64,000 nt of DNA from UBA6054 sp963975575 (lineage in GTDB: Bacteria > Planctomycetota > Phycisphaerae > Phycisphaerales > UBA1924), in the NCBI GenBank assembly GCA_963975575.1, contig CAXBHL010000001.1, positions 372,001 to 436,000 of the forward strand, read 5' to 3'. This document shows, piece after piece, positions 16,275 to 24,881 of the stretch (positions are counted from its first letter, which is position 1; each line of letters starts with the position of its first letter). Under the pieces are notes generated by a model, which made no database searches, was not told the origin of the DNA, and saw only the letters and a program-made list of their open reading frames with translations. Both the position numbers and the translations under genes were made by a program.

Positions 16275-17120
16275 ATGAACCCCGAACTACTGCCGGTCCT
16301 GACCCTCGCCGCCGACGCCGCCCAGGCGGCCCCCGCCGATGTCGCGTTCTGGTCGGGCGCGGGGCTGATCGCCCTGCTGACCCTGACCACGCTCGAGGTC
16401 GTGCTGGGCATCGACAACGTGGTGTTCATCGCGATCCTCGCGGGGCGCCTGCCGGAGGAAGAGCAGGCCAGGGCCCGGACGGTGGGCCTGCTGCTGGCGA
16501 TGATCATGCGCCTGGCGCTGCTGGGCGCGGCGTTCTGGATCATGAAGCTCACCCAGCCCTTCGCCACGGTGCTGGGGATCGACCTGTCGGGCAAGTCGCT
16601 GATTCTGCTGGCCGGCGGGCTGTTCCTGATCGCCAAGGCGACCATGGAGATGCACCACATGGTCGAGGACGGGGGCTCGCACAAGGACGATCCGAGCGCC
16701 CGGCCCGGCATGGCCCGCAAGGCGGTCTCGTTCACGAGCGTGCTGGTGCAGATCCTGCTGCTGGACCTGGTCTTCTCGATCGACTCGGTTGTCACCGCGG
16801 TGGGGATGACCAGCAACTTCTGGATCATGGCCACGGCCGTGATTCTGGCGATCGGGGTGATGCTGGTCTTCGCCGGCCCGATCGCGCGGTTCGTGCGCAA
16901 GCACCCGACGATGAAGACGCTGGCCCTGGCCTTCTTGGTGCTGATCGGGGTGCTGCTGGTGGCCGAGGGGGCCGGCCAGCACCTGCCGCGGGGGTACGTC
17001 TACTTCGCCATGGCCTTCTCTTTATGCGTGGAACTGGTGAATATGCGTGCGGGCCTGCGGCGTGCGCTCAGGCCGGTGGAGGCGGGGGTTTCGGCGGGGG
17101 AAACACCAGAGAACACCTGA
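16275..17120 (+). CDS. TerC-family integral membrane protein
   Basis: A 281-aa TerC-family protein with about seven membrane helices. The two halves carry the family's acidic motifs: LEVVLGIDNVVFIAILAGRL (about 37-56) and LLDLVFSIDSVVTAVGM (about 162-178). TerC/Alx members are linked to manganese export and tellurium resistance. The ATG at 16275 fits the family N-terminus; a GTG at 16257 would add six residues but falls at the end of the upstream terminator. No riboswitch precedes this gene, although a manganese-type riboswitch appears at the other end of the window. It is transcribed separately from the nuo operon. Confidence 0.85.
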   Translation: MNPELLPVLTLAADAAQAAPADVAFWSGAGLIALLTLTTLEVVLGIDNVVFIAILAGRLPEEEQARARTVGLLLAMIMRLALLGAAFWIMKLTQPFATVLGIDLSGKSLILLAGGLFLIAKATMEMHHMVEDGGSHKDDPSARPGMARKAVSFTSVLVQILLLDLVFSIDSVVTAVGMTSNFWIMATAVILAIGVMLVFAGPIARFVRKHPTMKTLALAFLVLIGVLLVAEGAGQHLPRGYVYFAMAFSLCVELVNMRAGLRRALRPVEAGVSAGETPENT

Positions 17121-17295
17121 GGGTAAGTGCCCTATCGGTTGGCTCCGATTCCGGAGGCGCGCGGACGGCGTGCGGAAAGCGGTGAGCACAAGACCCCACG
17201 ATCTGCCCGAAATAGGGCTCTTTACCTGATCTAAATCATTGGGATATCGCCTTATTTGCGCGGTGAGGAGAACCGCGTGAGGAACTCACTTCCGC
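17121..17295. other. Upstream region of the first PAS-LuxR gene
   Basis: This spacer is less GC-rich than its surroundings and probably carries the promoter of the regulator gene. A small inverted repeat (CGCGGT...ACCGCG, 17260-17278) encloses a GAGGAG sequence. No clear -10/-35 pair is evident. Confidence 0.35.
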
Positions 17296-18009
17296 GTGAT
17301 CGCGATATCATTGGTTATGCAGATCCAACCTCAGTATGTCCCTGTTCAAGAAGCCGTTCCCGAGGTCGACCATTCGGCCCTTGTTTCGGGGTTGTTGACC
17401 GATCCCCAGACCGGTGTCGCCATCGCGCGGCTGTCCGGCGAGTTGCTGTACGCCAACAAACCGGCCGTGCGGATCTTCCTCGGCGAGGACGCCGCGGTCG
17501 AGTCGGTGGTCGGTCGCTCGTTGTGGGGATTGTTCCCCGACGACTGGATGCGCGAGCGGGCCGAGTTCGGCGCGTCGATCATCCGGTCCGGCCAGCCGGC
17601 CATGGTCCGCTCGGTGTGGCGCGGGCGCCAGGTGGTCTCCTGGGTGACCCCCCTCGACGCCGACGCCGCCCCGGCCGAGGCCCGTTTGCTCGTGATTTCG
17701 CGGTACTGCACGGACACCGTGCTCAACGGTGAGGACGGCGGCGCCCCGTACGCGGTCTTCGATTCCAAGTTCATCCGCCTGGGCGAGCTGGACATCCTCT
17801 CCCCCCGGGAGCTGGAGGTCATCGCCCTGGTCGGGCAGGGGCTGTCGATCAAGGAGATCGCGGCCATGCTGCACCGCTCCGAGAAGACCATCCAGAACCA
17901 CCGGGACTCGATCGGCTCCAAGCTGGGGCTGGCCAACCGCGTGCATGTCGCGGCCATCGCCCGGCGGGCCGGGCTGACCCCCGACGACGCACGCAAGACC
18001 CGCGTGTAA
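17296..18009 (+). CDS. PAS-LuxR transcription regulator (copy 1)
   Basis: A 237-aa regulator. The N-terminal half reads as a PAS-like sensor (TGVAIARLSGELLYANKPAV, then VVGRSLWGLFPDDW and a strand RSVWRGRQVVSW). The C-terminal 65 residues are a LuxR/FixJ-type helix-turn-helix (LSPRELEVIALVGQGLSIKEIAAMLHRSEKTIQNHRDSIGSKLGL). There is no receiver domain. The closest relative is the next gene (18221-18913), so this is a tandem duplication. The start could be GTG 17296 or ATG 17317; neither has a strong ribosome binding site. A strong terminator separates the two copies. The ligand is unknown. Confidence 0.75.
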   Translation: MIAISLVMQIQPQYVPVQEAVPEVDHSALVSGLLTDPQTGVAIARLSGELLYANKPAVRIFLGEDAAVESVVGRSLWGLFPDDWMRERAEFGASIIRSGQPAMVRSVWRGRQVVSWVTPLDADAAPAEARLLVISRYCTDTVLNGEDGGAPYAVFDSKFIRLGELDILSPRELEVIALVGQGLSIKEIAAMLHRSEKTIQNHRDSIGSKLGLANRVHVAAIARRAGLTPDDARKTRV

Positions 18010-18053
18010 GCGGAGGCCGCGAGCGTCGGTCCGATCATAACAGATAAGATTAT

Positions 18054-18100
18054 CCCCTTTGCGGTCGCGCCTCCCAGCGGCCGCAAAGGGGCTTTTGTTT
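18054..18100 (+). terminator. Rho-independent terminator after PAS-LuxR copy 1
   Basis: The stem CCCCTTTGCGG (18054-18064) pairs with CCGCAAAGGGG (18081-18091) and is followed by TTTTGTTT: a textbook terminator. Confidence 0.9.
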
Positions 18101-18220
18101 GAAGCCGGCTGGTTCGGTGAGGTGTGTTCATTCTGGGGGTTTGGTATGGGTACTTTGGCGCACGGGTGAGCCTGTGGGCTGATACCATCAGGCGGCGGGA
18201 TCCGCCGGTGGAGTCTTCCC

Positions 18221-18913
18221 ATGACCGACAGGCCGCACGCCTCCGAGATCGGTGAGTACAACCAACCGCCCGACGCCCGGGTGCTCTGGGACGTGATGAC
18301 GCACGATCCCAGCGCTGGGGTGATCGTGTGCGACGCGGCCGGGCGGGTGATCTGGTCGAACGAGCGGGGGGTGCGGATCTACCTGGGCCCGGACGCGCGG
18401 GTCGAGGACACGATCGGACGGTCCTGGGACGAGCTGGGGTTCCCCGGGGCGTGGGTCGAGGAGCGTTTGCGCCTGTTCGCCGCGCTGATCCGCTCGGGCG
18501 AGCCGGTGCTGCTCCGCACGATCTGGCGGGGCGAGCAGGTGCTCGCGTGGCTGTACCCGGTGCCGCCGGACGACGCGTGCCCGATCGAGCGGGTGCTGAT
18601 CGTGGCCCGCCAGTCCGTGGCGGACGCCAAGGAGCTGGGGGCGCAGTCGGACACCCGGGTGATGTCCTCGGAGGTGGCGCGGCTGGGCGAGTTGGACGCG
18701 CTGACGCCGCGGGAGCTCGAGGTGCTGGCGCTGCTGGGCCAGGGGCTGTCGATCAAGGAGATCAGCAAGCTGCTGTTCCGCTCGGACAAGACCATCGGGC
18801 GGCACCGCGACGCGATCGGCGTCAAGCTGGGCCTGCACAACAAGGTGGACCTGGCGGAGGTGGCGCGCCGGGCGGGGCTGACGGTGGAGGACGTGGGGCG
18901 GGAACGGGTGTGA
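18221..18913 (+). CDS. PAS-LuxR transcription regulator (copy 2)
   Basis: A 230-aa paralogue of the preceding gene with the same layout: a PAS-like N-terminal half (SAGVIVCDAAGRVIWSNERG, TIWRGEQVLAW) and a C-terminal LuxR-type helix-turn-helix (LTPRELEVLALLGQGLSIKEISKLLFRSDKTIGRHRDAIGVKLGL). GGTGGAG lies about 7 bases before the ATG. The DNA-recognition helix differs from copy 1 (DKTIGRHRDAIG against EKTIQNHRDSIG), so the two probably bind different or only partly overlapping sites. It is transcribed separately from copy 1. Confidence 0.77.
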   Translation: MTDRPHASEIGEYNQPPDARVLWDVMTHDPSAGVIVCDAAGRVIWSNERGVRIYLGPDARVEDTIGRSWDELGFPGAWVEERLRLFAALIRSGEPVLLRTIWRGEQVLAWLYPVPPDDACPIERVLIVARQSVADAKELGAQSDTRVMSSEVARLGELDALTPRELEVLALLGQGLSIKEISKLLFRSDKTIGRHRDAIGVKLGLHNKVDLAEVARRAGLTVEDVGRERV

Positions 18914-18988
18914 GGGGGAAGGCACGCGGGCATGAGGCACGGAGGCACGAAGGGTGGTGGTGCGAAGGAAGGGAGGGGGCCGTTCCGG

Positions 18989-19186
18989 ATGGATCGGCCG
19001 CGGTGTCCGTCGTGCGGCGGGGAGGGGTGCGGCGAGGCGGAGGTGGTGCGGTCGGTGGGCAACGGTCTGCGCCTGGCGGTCAACGTGGTGACCGTGATGA
19101 CGCTGGCGGCCGCGCTGCTGGACTTGCGATGGCGGTGCCCGGGGTGCGGGGCGCGGTTCATGGCGGGGGCGGATGGTGATGACTGA
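18989..19186 (+). CDS. Small zinc-ribbon protein
   Basis: A 65-aa protein with two cysteine pairs, CPSCGGEGC near the start and CPGCGARF near the end, separated by a hydrophobic helix (LRLAVNVVTVMTLAAALLDL). The pairs could form one zinc ribbon with a hydrophobic loop. The ATG at 18989 has GGAGG about 10 bases upstream; an in-frame ATG at 18932 would add 19 low-complexity residues. It overlaps the following gene by 14 bases. The function is unknown. Confidence 0.5.
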   Translation: MDRPRCPSCGGEGCGEAEVVRSVGNGLRLAVNVVTVMTLAAALLDLRWRCPGCGARFMAGADGDD

Positions 19187-19670
19187 TCGGATGGATGCTG
19201 CGCAAGTGGAGGCGATGCGGCGTGCACTTGAGCACGCCTATCGGCCCAGCCAGAGCGGGGCGGGGCGGTTCTGGGCGATGTTCGGAGACATCATCCGTGC
19301 TCTCGCCTGGTGGTCGCACGGACCGGAACAACAACTCGAGGTGCTCAAGCCGGCGGCGGCCACCGCTATCGGGCTGGTGATCGTCGTCGTATGCAGCGTC
19401 GTCCTTGTGGGGGTGGATTTCGATGTCAGGTTTGCATTCCTCATCAGCACGCTCGGGCTCGGGGTCTTGTGCCTGATCGGTACGGAGATCAGCGGCCGGG
19501 CGTTCCATCGGGCGGAGCGGACGCGGGCGTGTTGTTGCCGGAGTTGTGAGTATCCGCTCGATGGGCTGGAGAGTGTGGGTTCGATCGAATCGGCTGGCGA
19601 GCGTTTGGAGATCGGGCCGCGGTGGTGTCCGGAATGCGGACGGGAATGGCCGAGGGTGCTGCCGGCGTGA
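19173..19670 (+). CDS. Membrane protein with C-terminal zinc ribbon
   Basis: A 165-aa protein. It has an N-terminal charged region, two adjacent hydrophobic segments (about 62-82 and 86-105), then a soluble tail carrying a zinc ribbon (CCCRSCEYPLDGL at about 118 and WCPECGREWP at about 151). The first codons overlap the preceding small zinc-ribbon gene, suggesting coupled translation. It belongs to the same broad class of ribbon-plus-helices proteins seen at 4913 and 55428. The function is unknown. Confidence 0.6.
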   Translation: MVMTDRMDAAQVEAMRRALEHAYRPSQSGAGRFWAMFGDIIRALAWWSHGPEQQLEVLKPAAATAIGLVIVVVCSVVLVGVDFDVRFAFLISTLGLGVLCLIGTEISGRAFHRAERTRACCCRSCEYPLDGLESVGSIESAGERLEIGPRWCPECGREWPRVLPA

Positions 19671-19723
19671 GTTTGCTGGCTTTGCGGATCGGGAGGGGCG
19701 CCGGGAGCAGTCCGGCCTCGATC

Positions 19724-19749
19724 GAAAACACCCGCGGGTTCGCGGGTGT
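19724..19749 (-). terminator. Terminator between convergent genes
   Basis: A perfect 9-bp hairpin (ACACCCGCG-GGTT-CGCGGGTGT) lies at 19728-19749. On the minus strand it is followed by TTTTCG, so it terminates the PEP-CTERM gene that ends at 19777. Confidence 0.75.
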
Positions 19750-19776
19750 GGTGAGGCGGCGGGATGGATTGATGGG

Positions 19777-20415
19777 TCAGCGGCGACGGCGGGCGGCTGT
19801 CGCGAGGCCGACGAGTACCAGCATCGGCGTGGCGGGGACGGGCACCACGGAGGCCTGGACATTGCTCCAGCCGACCAGGAAGCTGCCCGTGCTCCACAGG
19901 AAGAGGGCGTTCTGGGTTGCGTCGAACTGCGTGAAGTCGTAGGACTCGGGCAGGTTGTAGTTGTCCCAGACGGTGCCGGAAGACGAGGCGAAGTTGATGA
20001 AGACCGTGTCGAAGACGCTGGCGCCGAAATCGGCGAAGTCCACGGCCTGGGGCTTGGGGTTGGTGAACTGGTAGGTCAGCGGGTTGGCGGCGACCTGGAA
20101 CTGGATGCCGTCGGTGTTGGCGAGGTTGTCGTACTTGTTGATCTGTCCGAATGTGCCCGTGTCGGAAACGCTCCAGCCGTTCTCGGCGATGAACGAAACG
20201 GAGCGGATATGGTCGACGAAGAACGCCTGGCGGTTGCTGATGAGCTGCGGGTTGCCGTCGGACTCGTAGACCAGCTCCATCTGCATGGTCTGGCCGTTGC
20301 TGAAGCCGCTGACAATGCTCGAGTTGATTGTGCCGGTGGCGGTGATTCGGATGAGATCGGCGGATGCGATGGAAGCGGCGGCAGCGATCGCGCAGGCGGT
20401 GATGAGCTTGGTCAT
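19777..20415 (-). CDS. PEP-CTERM-type secreted protein
   Basis: A 212-aa exported protein. It has an N-terminal signal peptide (MTKLITACAIAAAASIASA), a beta-rich Asn/Ser/Thr-rich body without catalytic motifs, and a C-terminal sorting tag: VPVPATP, a hydrophobic helix and a final RRRR. That tag is the PEP-CTERM pattern recognised by exosortase in Gram-negative bacteria. The start was chosen at the signal peptide, with GAGAGAGAA upstream. The body shares features with the second PEP-CTERM-like protein at 54180 (the 'SFxxxNGWSVSDTGTFG' type of segment), so the two are probably distant paralogues. It is likely exposed or in an extracellular matrix; its specific role is unknown. Confidence 0.8.
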   Translation of the reverse strand: MTKLITACAIAAAASIASADLIRITATGTINSSIVSGFSNGQTMQMELVYESDGNPQLISNRQAFFVDHIRSVSFIAENGWSVSDTGTFGQINKYDNLANTDGIQFQVAANPLTYQFTNPKPQAVDFADFGASVFDTVFINFASSSGTVWDNYNLPESYDFTQFDATQNALFLWSTGSFLVGWSNVQASVVPVPATPMLVLVGLATAARRRR

Positions 20416-20592
20416 TCTGGTTCTCTCTCGGTGGGGGTGATCGGGGCGCGGAGGGGACATTCCCGCTCGGGGTTCCGATCAAGCGGGAGCGGCGGCGGTC
20501 GGTCACGCGGTTCGGGAAGAAAACCTGTGCTTTGCGCGGGGGCTGGTGATGTCCTGTCCGACAATTACCCGCCCGGTGGGTTGGGCGACCGC

Positions 20593-20610
20593 GCGGGCTG
20601 AAGCCCGCGG
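20593..20610. repeat. Short palindrome downstream of recQ
   Basis: The hairpin CGCGGGCT-GA-AGCCCGCG lies in the recQ 3' spacer. It could help end transcription of recQ. There is no T run. The rest of 20416-20636 shows nothing else recognisable. Confidence 0.45.
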
Positions 20611-20636
20611 CTCCCTTGCGGATCGGTTGGGGGCAC

Positions 20637-22529
20637 TCAGTCATTGAGGGCGGCGAGGAAGGTCTCGCCGAAGGCGTCGAGCTTGGCGCGGCCGACGCCT
20701 TTGACGTCGAGCATCTTCTCGAGCGAGTCCGGGCGGACGCGGACGAGGTCGCGGAGGGTGGCGTCGGAGAAGACGACGTAGGGGGGCACGGCCCGCTCGG
20801 TGGCGATGGCCATGCGGACCTGGCGGAGTTTCTCGAAGAGCTGCTTCTCGTCGAAGGACAGGGGGACGGCGTCGGGCGTGCGGTCGCGCCGGCGGCGTTC
20901 GCTCTTGGCGGTGCCGGTGCCGACGGGTCGGGCGAGGGCGACGGTTTCCTCGCCCTTCATGACGGCCACGCCCCGGGGGCCGAAGCGGAGGGTCTCGAAG
21001 TGGCCGTCGACGACGCGTTCGAGGGCCTCGGCGGACACGAGCTGGTCGATGAACGAGGCGAGGGCGGCCTTGCGGTGGTCCTTGAGCAGGGCGTGCACGG
21101 TCAGTTTGTCGTGTCCGGTCTGGCGGAGGCGCTCGGTGTCGGCGCCGCGGAGGATGTCGGCGATGTGGGCGGCACCGTAGCGCTGGTCGGTGCGGGCGAC
21201 GCAGGAGAGGACGATCTGGCCGATGCGCTTGGAGTCCGGCTCGGCCTCGGTCTCGCCCAGGCAGACGTCGCAGGCGTTGCAGTGGGCCTGGCCGGCGGGC
21301 GGCGTGTACTTCTGGCCGAAGTGCTCGCTGAGCATGCGGTGGCGGCAGCCCATGGAGGAGATCACGCGGCGCATCTCGCGGACGAGGTTGAGCTGGGCCT
21401 CGGTGGATTCCTGGTCCGCGCCCTGCTCGGCGTTGCTCATGCGGATGAGCCGCTCCCAGCGGGTCGCGTCGGAGGGGTTGTAGAGCAGCAGGCACTCGGC
21501 GGGCTCGCCGTCGCGCCCGGCGCGCCCGGTCTCCTGCTGGTAGGCCTCGACGGACTTGGGCATGGTGGCGTGGACGACCAGGCGGACGTTGGATCGGTCG
21601 ATGCCCATGCCGAAGGCGACGGTGGCGACGACGGCGTCGAGGGTTTCGTTGCTGAAACGGTGCTCGACGTCGCGCCGGGTCTTCTCGTTCAGGCCTGCGT
21701 GGTAGGCCTCGGCGTTGATGCGGAGCTTCTGGAGTTGCTCGGCGAGGCTCTCGGTGTCCTTGCGGCTGAGGCAGTAGACGATGGTGCCGCCGCCGTCGCC
21801 GGCGCGCTGGTGGTTGCGGACGGCCTCGGCCGTCTGCTCGGCGGCGTCGCGCCGGGCGCGGACGCGGTAGGTCAGGTTGGGGCGGTCGAAGGTGCCGACG
21901 AGCACCTCGGGCGTGCCGTCGTCGTAGCCGACCGTGCCGAGTTTGAGCTGGCGGACGATGTCGTCGCGCACGCGGGGGGTGGCGGTGGCGGTGAAGGCCT
22001 GGATGGGCACGCCGGGCGCGACTTCGCGGAGTTCGGCCAGGCGGCGGTACTCGGGGCGGAAGTCGTGGCCCCACTGGCTGATGCAGTGGGCCTCGTCCAC
22101 GGCGATGGCGCCGAGGCGGTCGGCGTCGGCCAGCGAGGCCAGGAAGGACTTGAACCCGGGGGTCACAACCCGTTCGGGGGCGGCCAGCACGAGGTTGATC
22201 TCGCCCTTGACCAACTGGCGGAGGATGTCCTTGGCTTCGTCGTGGTCGATGCCGGAGTGGATGGCGGCGGCGGGGTAGCCGTTGAGTTCGAGGCCGCGGA
22301 CCTGGTCGCGCATGAGGGCGATGAGCGGCGAGACGACGATGGTGGCCTTGCCGGTGACGAGGGGGGGCACCTGGTAGCAGAGGGACTTGCCGCCGCCGGT
22401 GGGCAGGACGGTCAGGCAGTCGCGTCCTTCGACGCCGGCGGCGATGGCCGCGGACTGCATGGGGCGGAGGGAGTCGTAGCCCCAGACGCGGGCGACTGCG
22501 TCCTGGATGGGGTCGGAGGTGGCGGGCAC
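20637..22529 (-). CDS. recQ: ATP-dependent DNA helicase RecQ
   Basis: A 630-aa 3'-5' DNA helicase for recombination and repair. Motifs in order: Walker A LPTGGGKS (about 42-49), DEAHCISQWGHDFRP (about 145), FTATATPRVRDDI, and motif VI YQQETGRAGRDGEP (about 328). They are followed by the zinc-binding RecQ-CT region with CNACDVC (about 413) and a C-terminal HRDC domain ending the protein (RVRPDSLEKMLDVKGVGRAKLDAFG). The length is typical. It begins 57 bases downstream of the interrupted YcxB-like gene and may be read from the same transcript. Confidence 0.95.
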   Translation of the reverse strand: MPATSDPIQDAVARVWGYDSLRPMQSAAIAAGVEGRDCLTVLPTGGGKSLCYQVPPLVTGKATIVVSPLIALMRDQVRGLELNGYPAAAIHSGIDHDEAKDILRQLVKGEINLVLAAPERVVTPGFKSFLASLADADRLGAIAVDEAHCISQWGHDFRPEYRRLAELREVAPGVPIQAFTATATPRVRDDIVRQLKLGTVGYDDGTPEVLVGTFDRPNLTYRVRARRDAAEQTAEAVRNHQRAGDGGGTIVYCLSRKDTESLAEQLQKLRINAEAYHAGLNEKTRRDVEHRFSNETLDAVVATVAFGMGIDRSNVRLVVHATMPKSVEAYQQETGRAGRDGEPAECLLLYNPSDATRWERLIRMSNAEQGADQESTEAQLNLVREMRRVISSMGCRHRMLSEHFGQKYTPPAGQAHCNACDVCLGETEAEPDSKRIGQIVLSCVARTDQRYGAAHIADILRGADTERLRQTGHDKLTVHALLKDHRKAALASFIDQLVSAEALERVVDGHFETLRFGPRGVAVMKGEETVALARPVGTGTAKSERRRRDRTPDAVPLSFDEKQLFEKLRQVRMAIATERAVPPYVVFSDATLRDLVRVRPDSLEKMLDVKGVGRAKLDAFGETFLAALND

Positions 22530-22586
22530 GGGGAGAGGATACCCGGACAGAACCCGGGGATCGAGGGGAACTTTCGGAATGGGGGA

Positions 22587-23201
22587 TCACCGCCGGGGGA
22601 GGGAATCCGGCCCGCGATCGCTTGAACCCAGGGTGGTCAGTGTGGCGTACTGGGCGGGCGTGAGCACACAGGCGGGAATCGATCCGATCGGGGAGCCGGC
22701 GACCACCACGATCAGCTCGCCCTCGAAGTCCTCGACGCGGTCGATGCGGTCGAGTGGCGCCGCGGTCCTGACGCCGTGGTCGATTCAGAGCAGCTCGACC
22801 TCATGGTCAGAGAGACTGAATCTCCACCGTCCGCTCATGTCGATGAGTCCGCCCATCCGTTCGATCGTGCCGGCGAGTCGGAGTGCGGCGGTCGGAGTCA
22901 GGCGTCCGCCGCGCAGAATGCCGAAGAGCGCGAAGGCCGCCAATGACGCGGCCATCACAAGAAAGAGAAAGAGAAAACCGCCACTCCTGATGCTGAGCAC
23001 AAATGCGAGCATGGCCACCGGCGCCAGCATCAGAAGGCATACGGAGCCGATCTGACGCGATCGGAAGCGTGCGAACTGTTTGCTGTCGCGGGTCTGTCGG
23101 TTGATCCACGCGGTCAAACGCAAGCGAGCCCGCGCGTCCGCGGTCCATTCAACCTGGAACGATTGGACGGGGTCGGTTTGGACTTGGGCGGTCGCGTTCA
23201 T
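22587..23201 (-). pseudogene. YcxB-like membrane protein interrupted by an in-frame TGA
   Basis: The frame starts at ATG 23201 and encodes a soluble N-terminus, two membrane helices (about 49-70 and 73-95) and a beta-rich C-terminal domain. After 138 codons it meets a TGA at 22785-22787. The same frame then continues for 65 sense codons with what looks like the natural end of the domain: PLDRIDRVEDFEGELIVVVA, then GSIPACVLTPAQYATL, then a stop at 22587. Resemblance to YcxB-like proteins is inferred from the two-helix plus beta layout and the 'DRVEDFEG' block. A single CGA-to-TGA change would explain it; a sequencing error or readthrough is also possible. Product is 138 aa if read as annotated. 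Confidence 0.6.
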
Positions 23202-23297
23202 GGCGGGAGGCGTGTCTTTGTGCTGGGCTCGGTCTGACGGAGCACTGGGGCTTGATCAGAGAAGTGCAAACGCGGGTTGGCGCGGGGGTCGCGGCTT

Positions 23298-24032
23298 CTA
23301 GTAAACGGGTGCGCTGTCGGCGAAGTCCGCTGGTGACTCGGCGGGTTCGCGGGCTGCGCGTGCCCGATCACGGTGCTTGCGGCCCTGGCGAGCGCGGAGC
23401 CGGAGCACCACGGTGGCGGCCAGCACGCCGGCGAGGGCTTGGAGGGGCATTCCGATCAGGCCCATCCACCCGGCGGCGGCTTCGAAGCCGTGGCGGAGGA
23501 GTTGCGAGGAGGTGTTCCCGATCAGCGTTCCGCCGATCCAGCACGCCCACCACGCCGGGACCAGCAGGCCCAGACGCGCCGACCACCACGCCACATCATC
23601 GGCATCGGTATCGGCTCGGGGATCGCTTGCGCGCCAGACCTCGGAAGCCGCCTTGAAGGGCATCCAGAGGTGCGCGAAGGGAACGAAGAACCATCCGACG
23701 GTCCAGCCGGGGGTGAACTGCATGCCGCCCGCGCCGAGAGCGCGGGCGTTCTTGTTTGCACGGAACATGAACATGCAGAACAAGACGACCGTGAACGGAG
23801 CGACCGCCAGTTGGGCGAGGGCGCTGAGCCCACGGATCAGCGTTCCGACATCGGCCAGGTCCCGGTCGGGGCTCGCCCCGAGCTCTCCGATTCCAGCAAG
23901 AAAGACCGCGACCCCGAGCGTCGATACGAGATCGAAGCATGCGAACAAGCCCAGGCATGCGGCCGCGAGGACCGCGATGACCTCGTTGGACCGGTACGGA
24001 GTCTCGCTCATTGCGGCGTCGGATCGGGTCAT
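23298..24032 (-). CDS. DUF4328 membrane protein
   Basis: A 244-aa membrane protein with about five or six hydrophobic segments. It carries the characteristic DUF4328 block FTPGWTVGWFFVPFAHLWMP followed by FKAASEVWRASDP. The C-terminus is a Lys/Arg-rich tail (RLRARQGRKHRDRARAA). ATGs at 24032 and 24011 are both possible starts; neither has a clear ribosome binding site. It is divergent from the next gene with only 63 bases between, so the two promoters probably overlap. The function of the family is unknown. Confidence 0.7.
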   Translation of the reverse strand: MTRSDAAMSETPYRSNEVIAVLAAACLGLFACFDLVSTLGVAVFLAGIGELGASPDRDLADVGTLIRGLSALAQLAVAPFTVVLFCMFMFRANKNARALGAGGMQFTPGWTVGWFFVPFAHLWMPFKAASEVWRASDPRADTDADDVAWWSARLGLLVPAWWACWIGGTLIGNTSSQLLRHGFEAAAGWMGLIGMPLQALAGVLAATVVLRLRARQGRKHRDRARAAREPAESPADFADSAPVY

Positions 24033-24095
24033 GGGCCGGAGTTTAGCGGAACGGAGAACAGACGCAAACGGCACTTGTGTTGTATCCTGTTGTAT

Positions 24096-24644
24096 ATGAA
24101 GATCGACCCGAAACGACCGCTGGACCCCCCGCCCGTTCATATGAAGGCCCGGAAGGGGATCCGGGTGGTTGGTGTGGTCTCGTTGGGCGCGGGCGTGGTG
24201 GTGCTGTTGATCGGGCTGAGCGCGTTCGTGTCGGCGATCGTCAACTCGGGGGATTTCTCGCGGGAGCCGAGCATCGGGCGCATGTTCCTGATGCTGCCCG
24301 GCCTGTTCATGGTGGGGGTGGGCGGGCAGATGTGCCTGGTGGGCTGGGCGGGCTCGATCGCCAAGTACGGCGTTCGGGAGGGCGCGCCGGCGGCGGCCGA
24401 GGGGGTCAACCGGGTCGGGATGGGCGCGGCGCCGGGCATCCGGGCGGCGGCGGGTGCGGTCGCGGCGGGGGTGCGGGACGCGGGGGCCGGGGTCGCGTGC
24501 CCGGCGTGCGATGAGGTGCAGGACGCGGAGGCGCGGTTCTGCGACGCGTGCGGGGCGGCGATGGGGGTGGTGTGCGCTGCATGCGGCGCGGCCAATGAAA
24601 CGGGCGCGCGGTTCTGCGATCAGTGCGGCGTGGGCTTGGCCTGA
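24096..24644 (+). CDS. Membrane protein with two C-terminal zinc ribbons
   Basis: A 182-aa protein. Two membrane helices (about 24-46 and 66-88) precede a linker and a double zinc-ribbon tail: CPACDEVQDAEARFCDACG, then CAACGAANETGARFCDQCG. This is the classical DZR arrangement. The ATG at 24096 has no strong ribosome binding site; ATG 24141 is an alternative that still keeps both helices. The upstream 63-base spacer contains a TTGTATCCTGTTGTAT direct repeat, possibly an operator shared with the divergent DUF4328 gene. The function is unknown. Confidence 0.65.
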   Translation: MKIDPKRPLDPPPVHMKARKGIRVVGVVSLGAGVVVLLIGLSAFVSAIVNSGDFSREPSIGRMFLMLPGLFMVGVGGQMCLVGWAGSIAKYGVREGAPAAAEGVNRVGMGAAPGIRAAAGAVAAGVRDAGAGVACPACDEVQDAEARFCDACGAAMGVVCAACGAANETGARFCDQCGVGLA

Positions 24645-24881
24645 ATGGGTGTCAGCGTGGCTTCGGTCGTTCGCGGGTGAAGTCTTTTCTACGCGCACGA
24701 AGCGCATGACGCGAATGCGACATTCCACCCGTTGTGGGCCCGTGCATTCGTCGGAATCCGAGCGATCTCGGGGCATGACGCACCAACGAGGTTGTTCCGA
24801 ACAAGCCTCGGTATAGCGTGTCTCTCACCCACGGGGTATCAAGGCCCCGGGGGAGAACGGATTCCTGGAAAGGGTTCATCC
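24645..24881. other. Spacer upstream of the heavy-metal-domain-like gene
   Basis: No gene is seen. The stretch is somewhat less GC-rich than its surroundings and probably carries the promoter of the 24882 gene, but I could not identify clear -35/-10 boxes. Confidence 0.35.

Noticed and set aside
17260..17278. Small hairpin enclosing GAGGAG before the PAS-LuxR gene as a translation-control element
   Set aside because: The downstream GTG next to it is not in frame with the regulator, so a link to its translation is unsupported.
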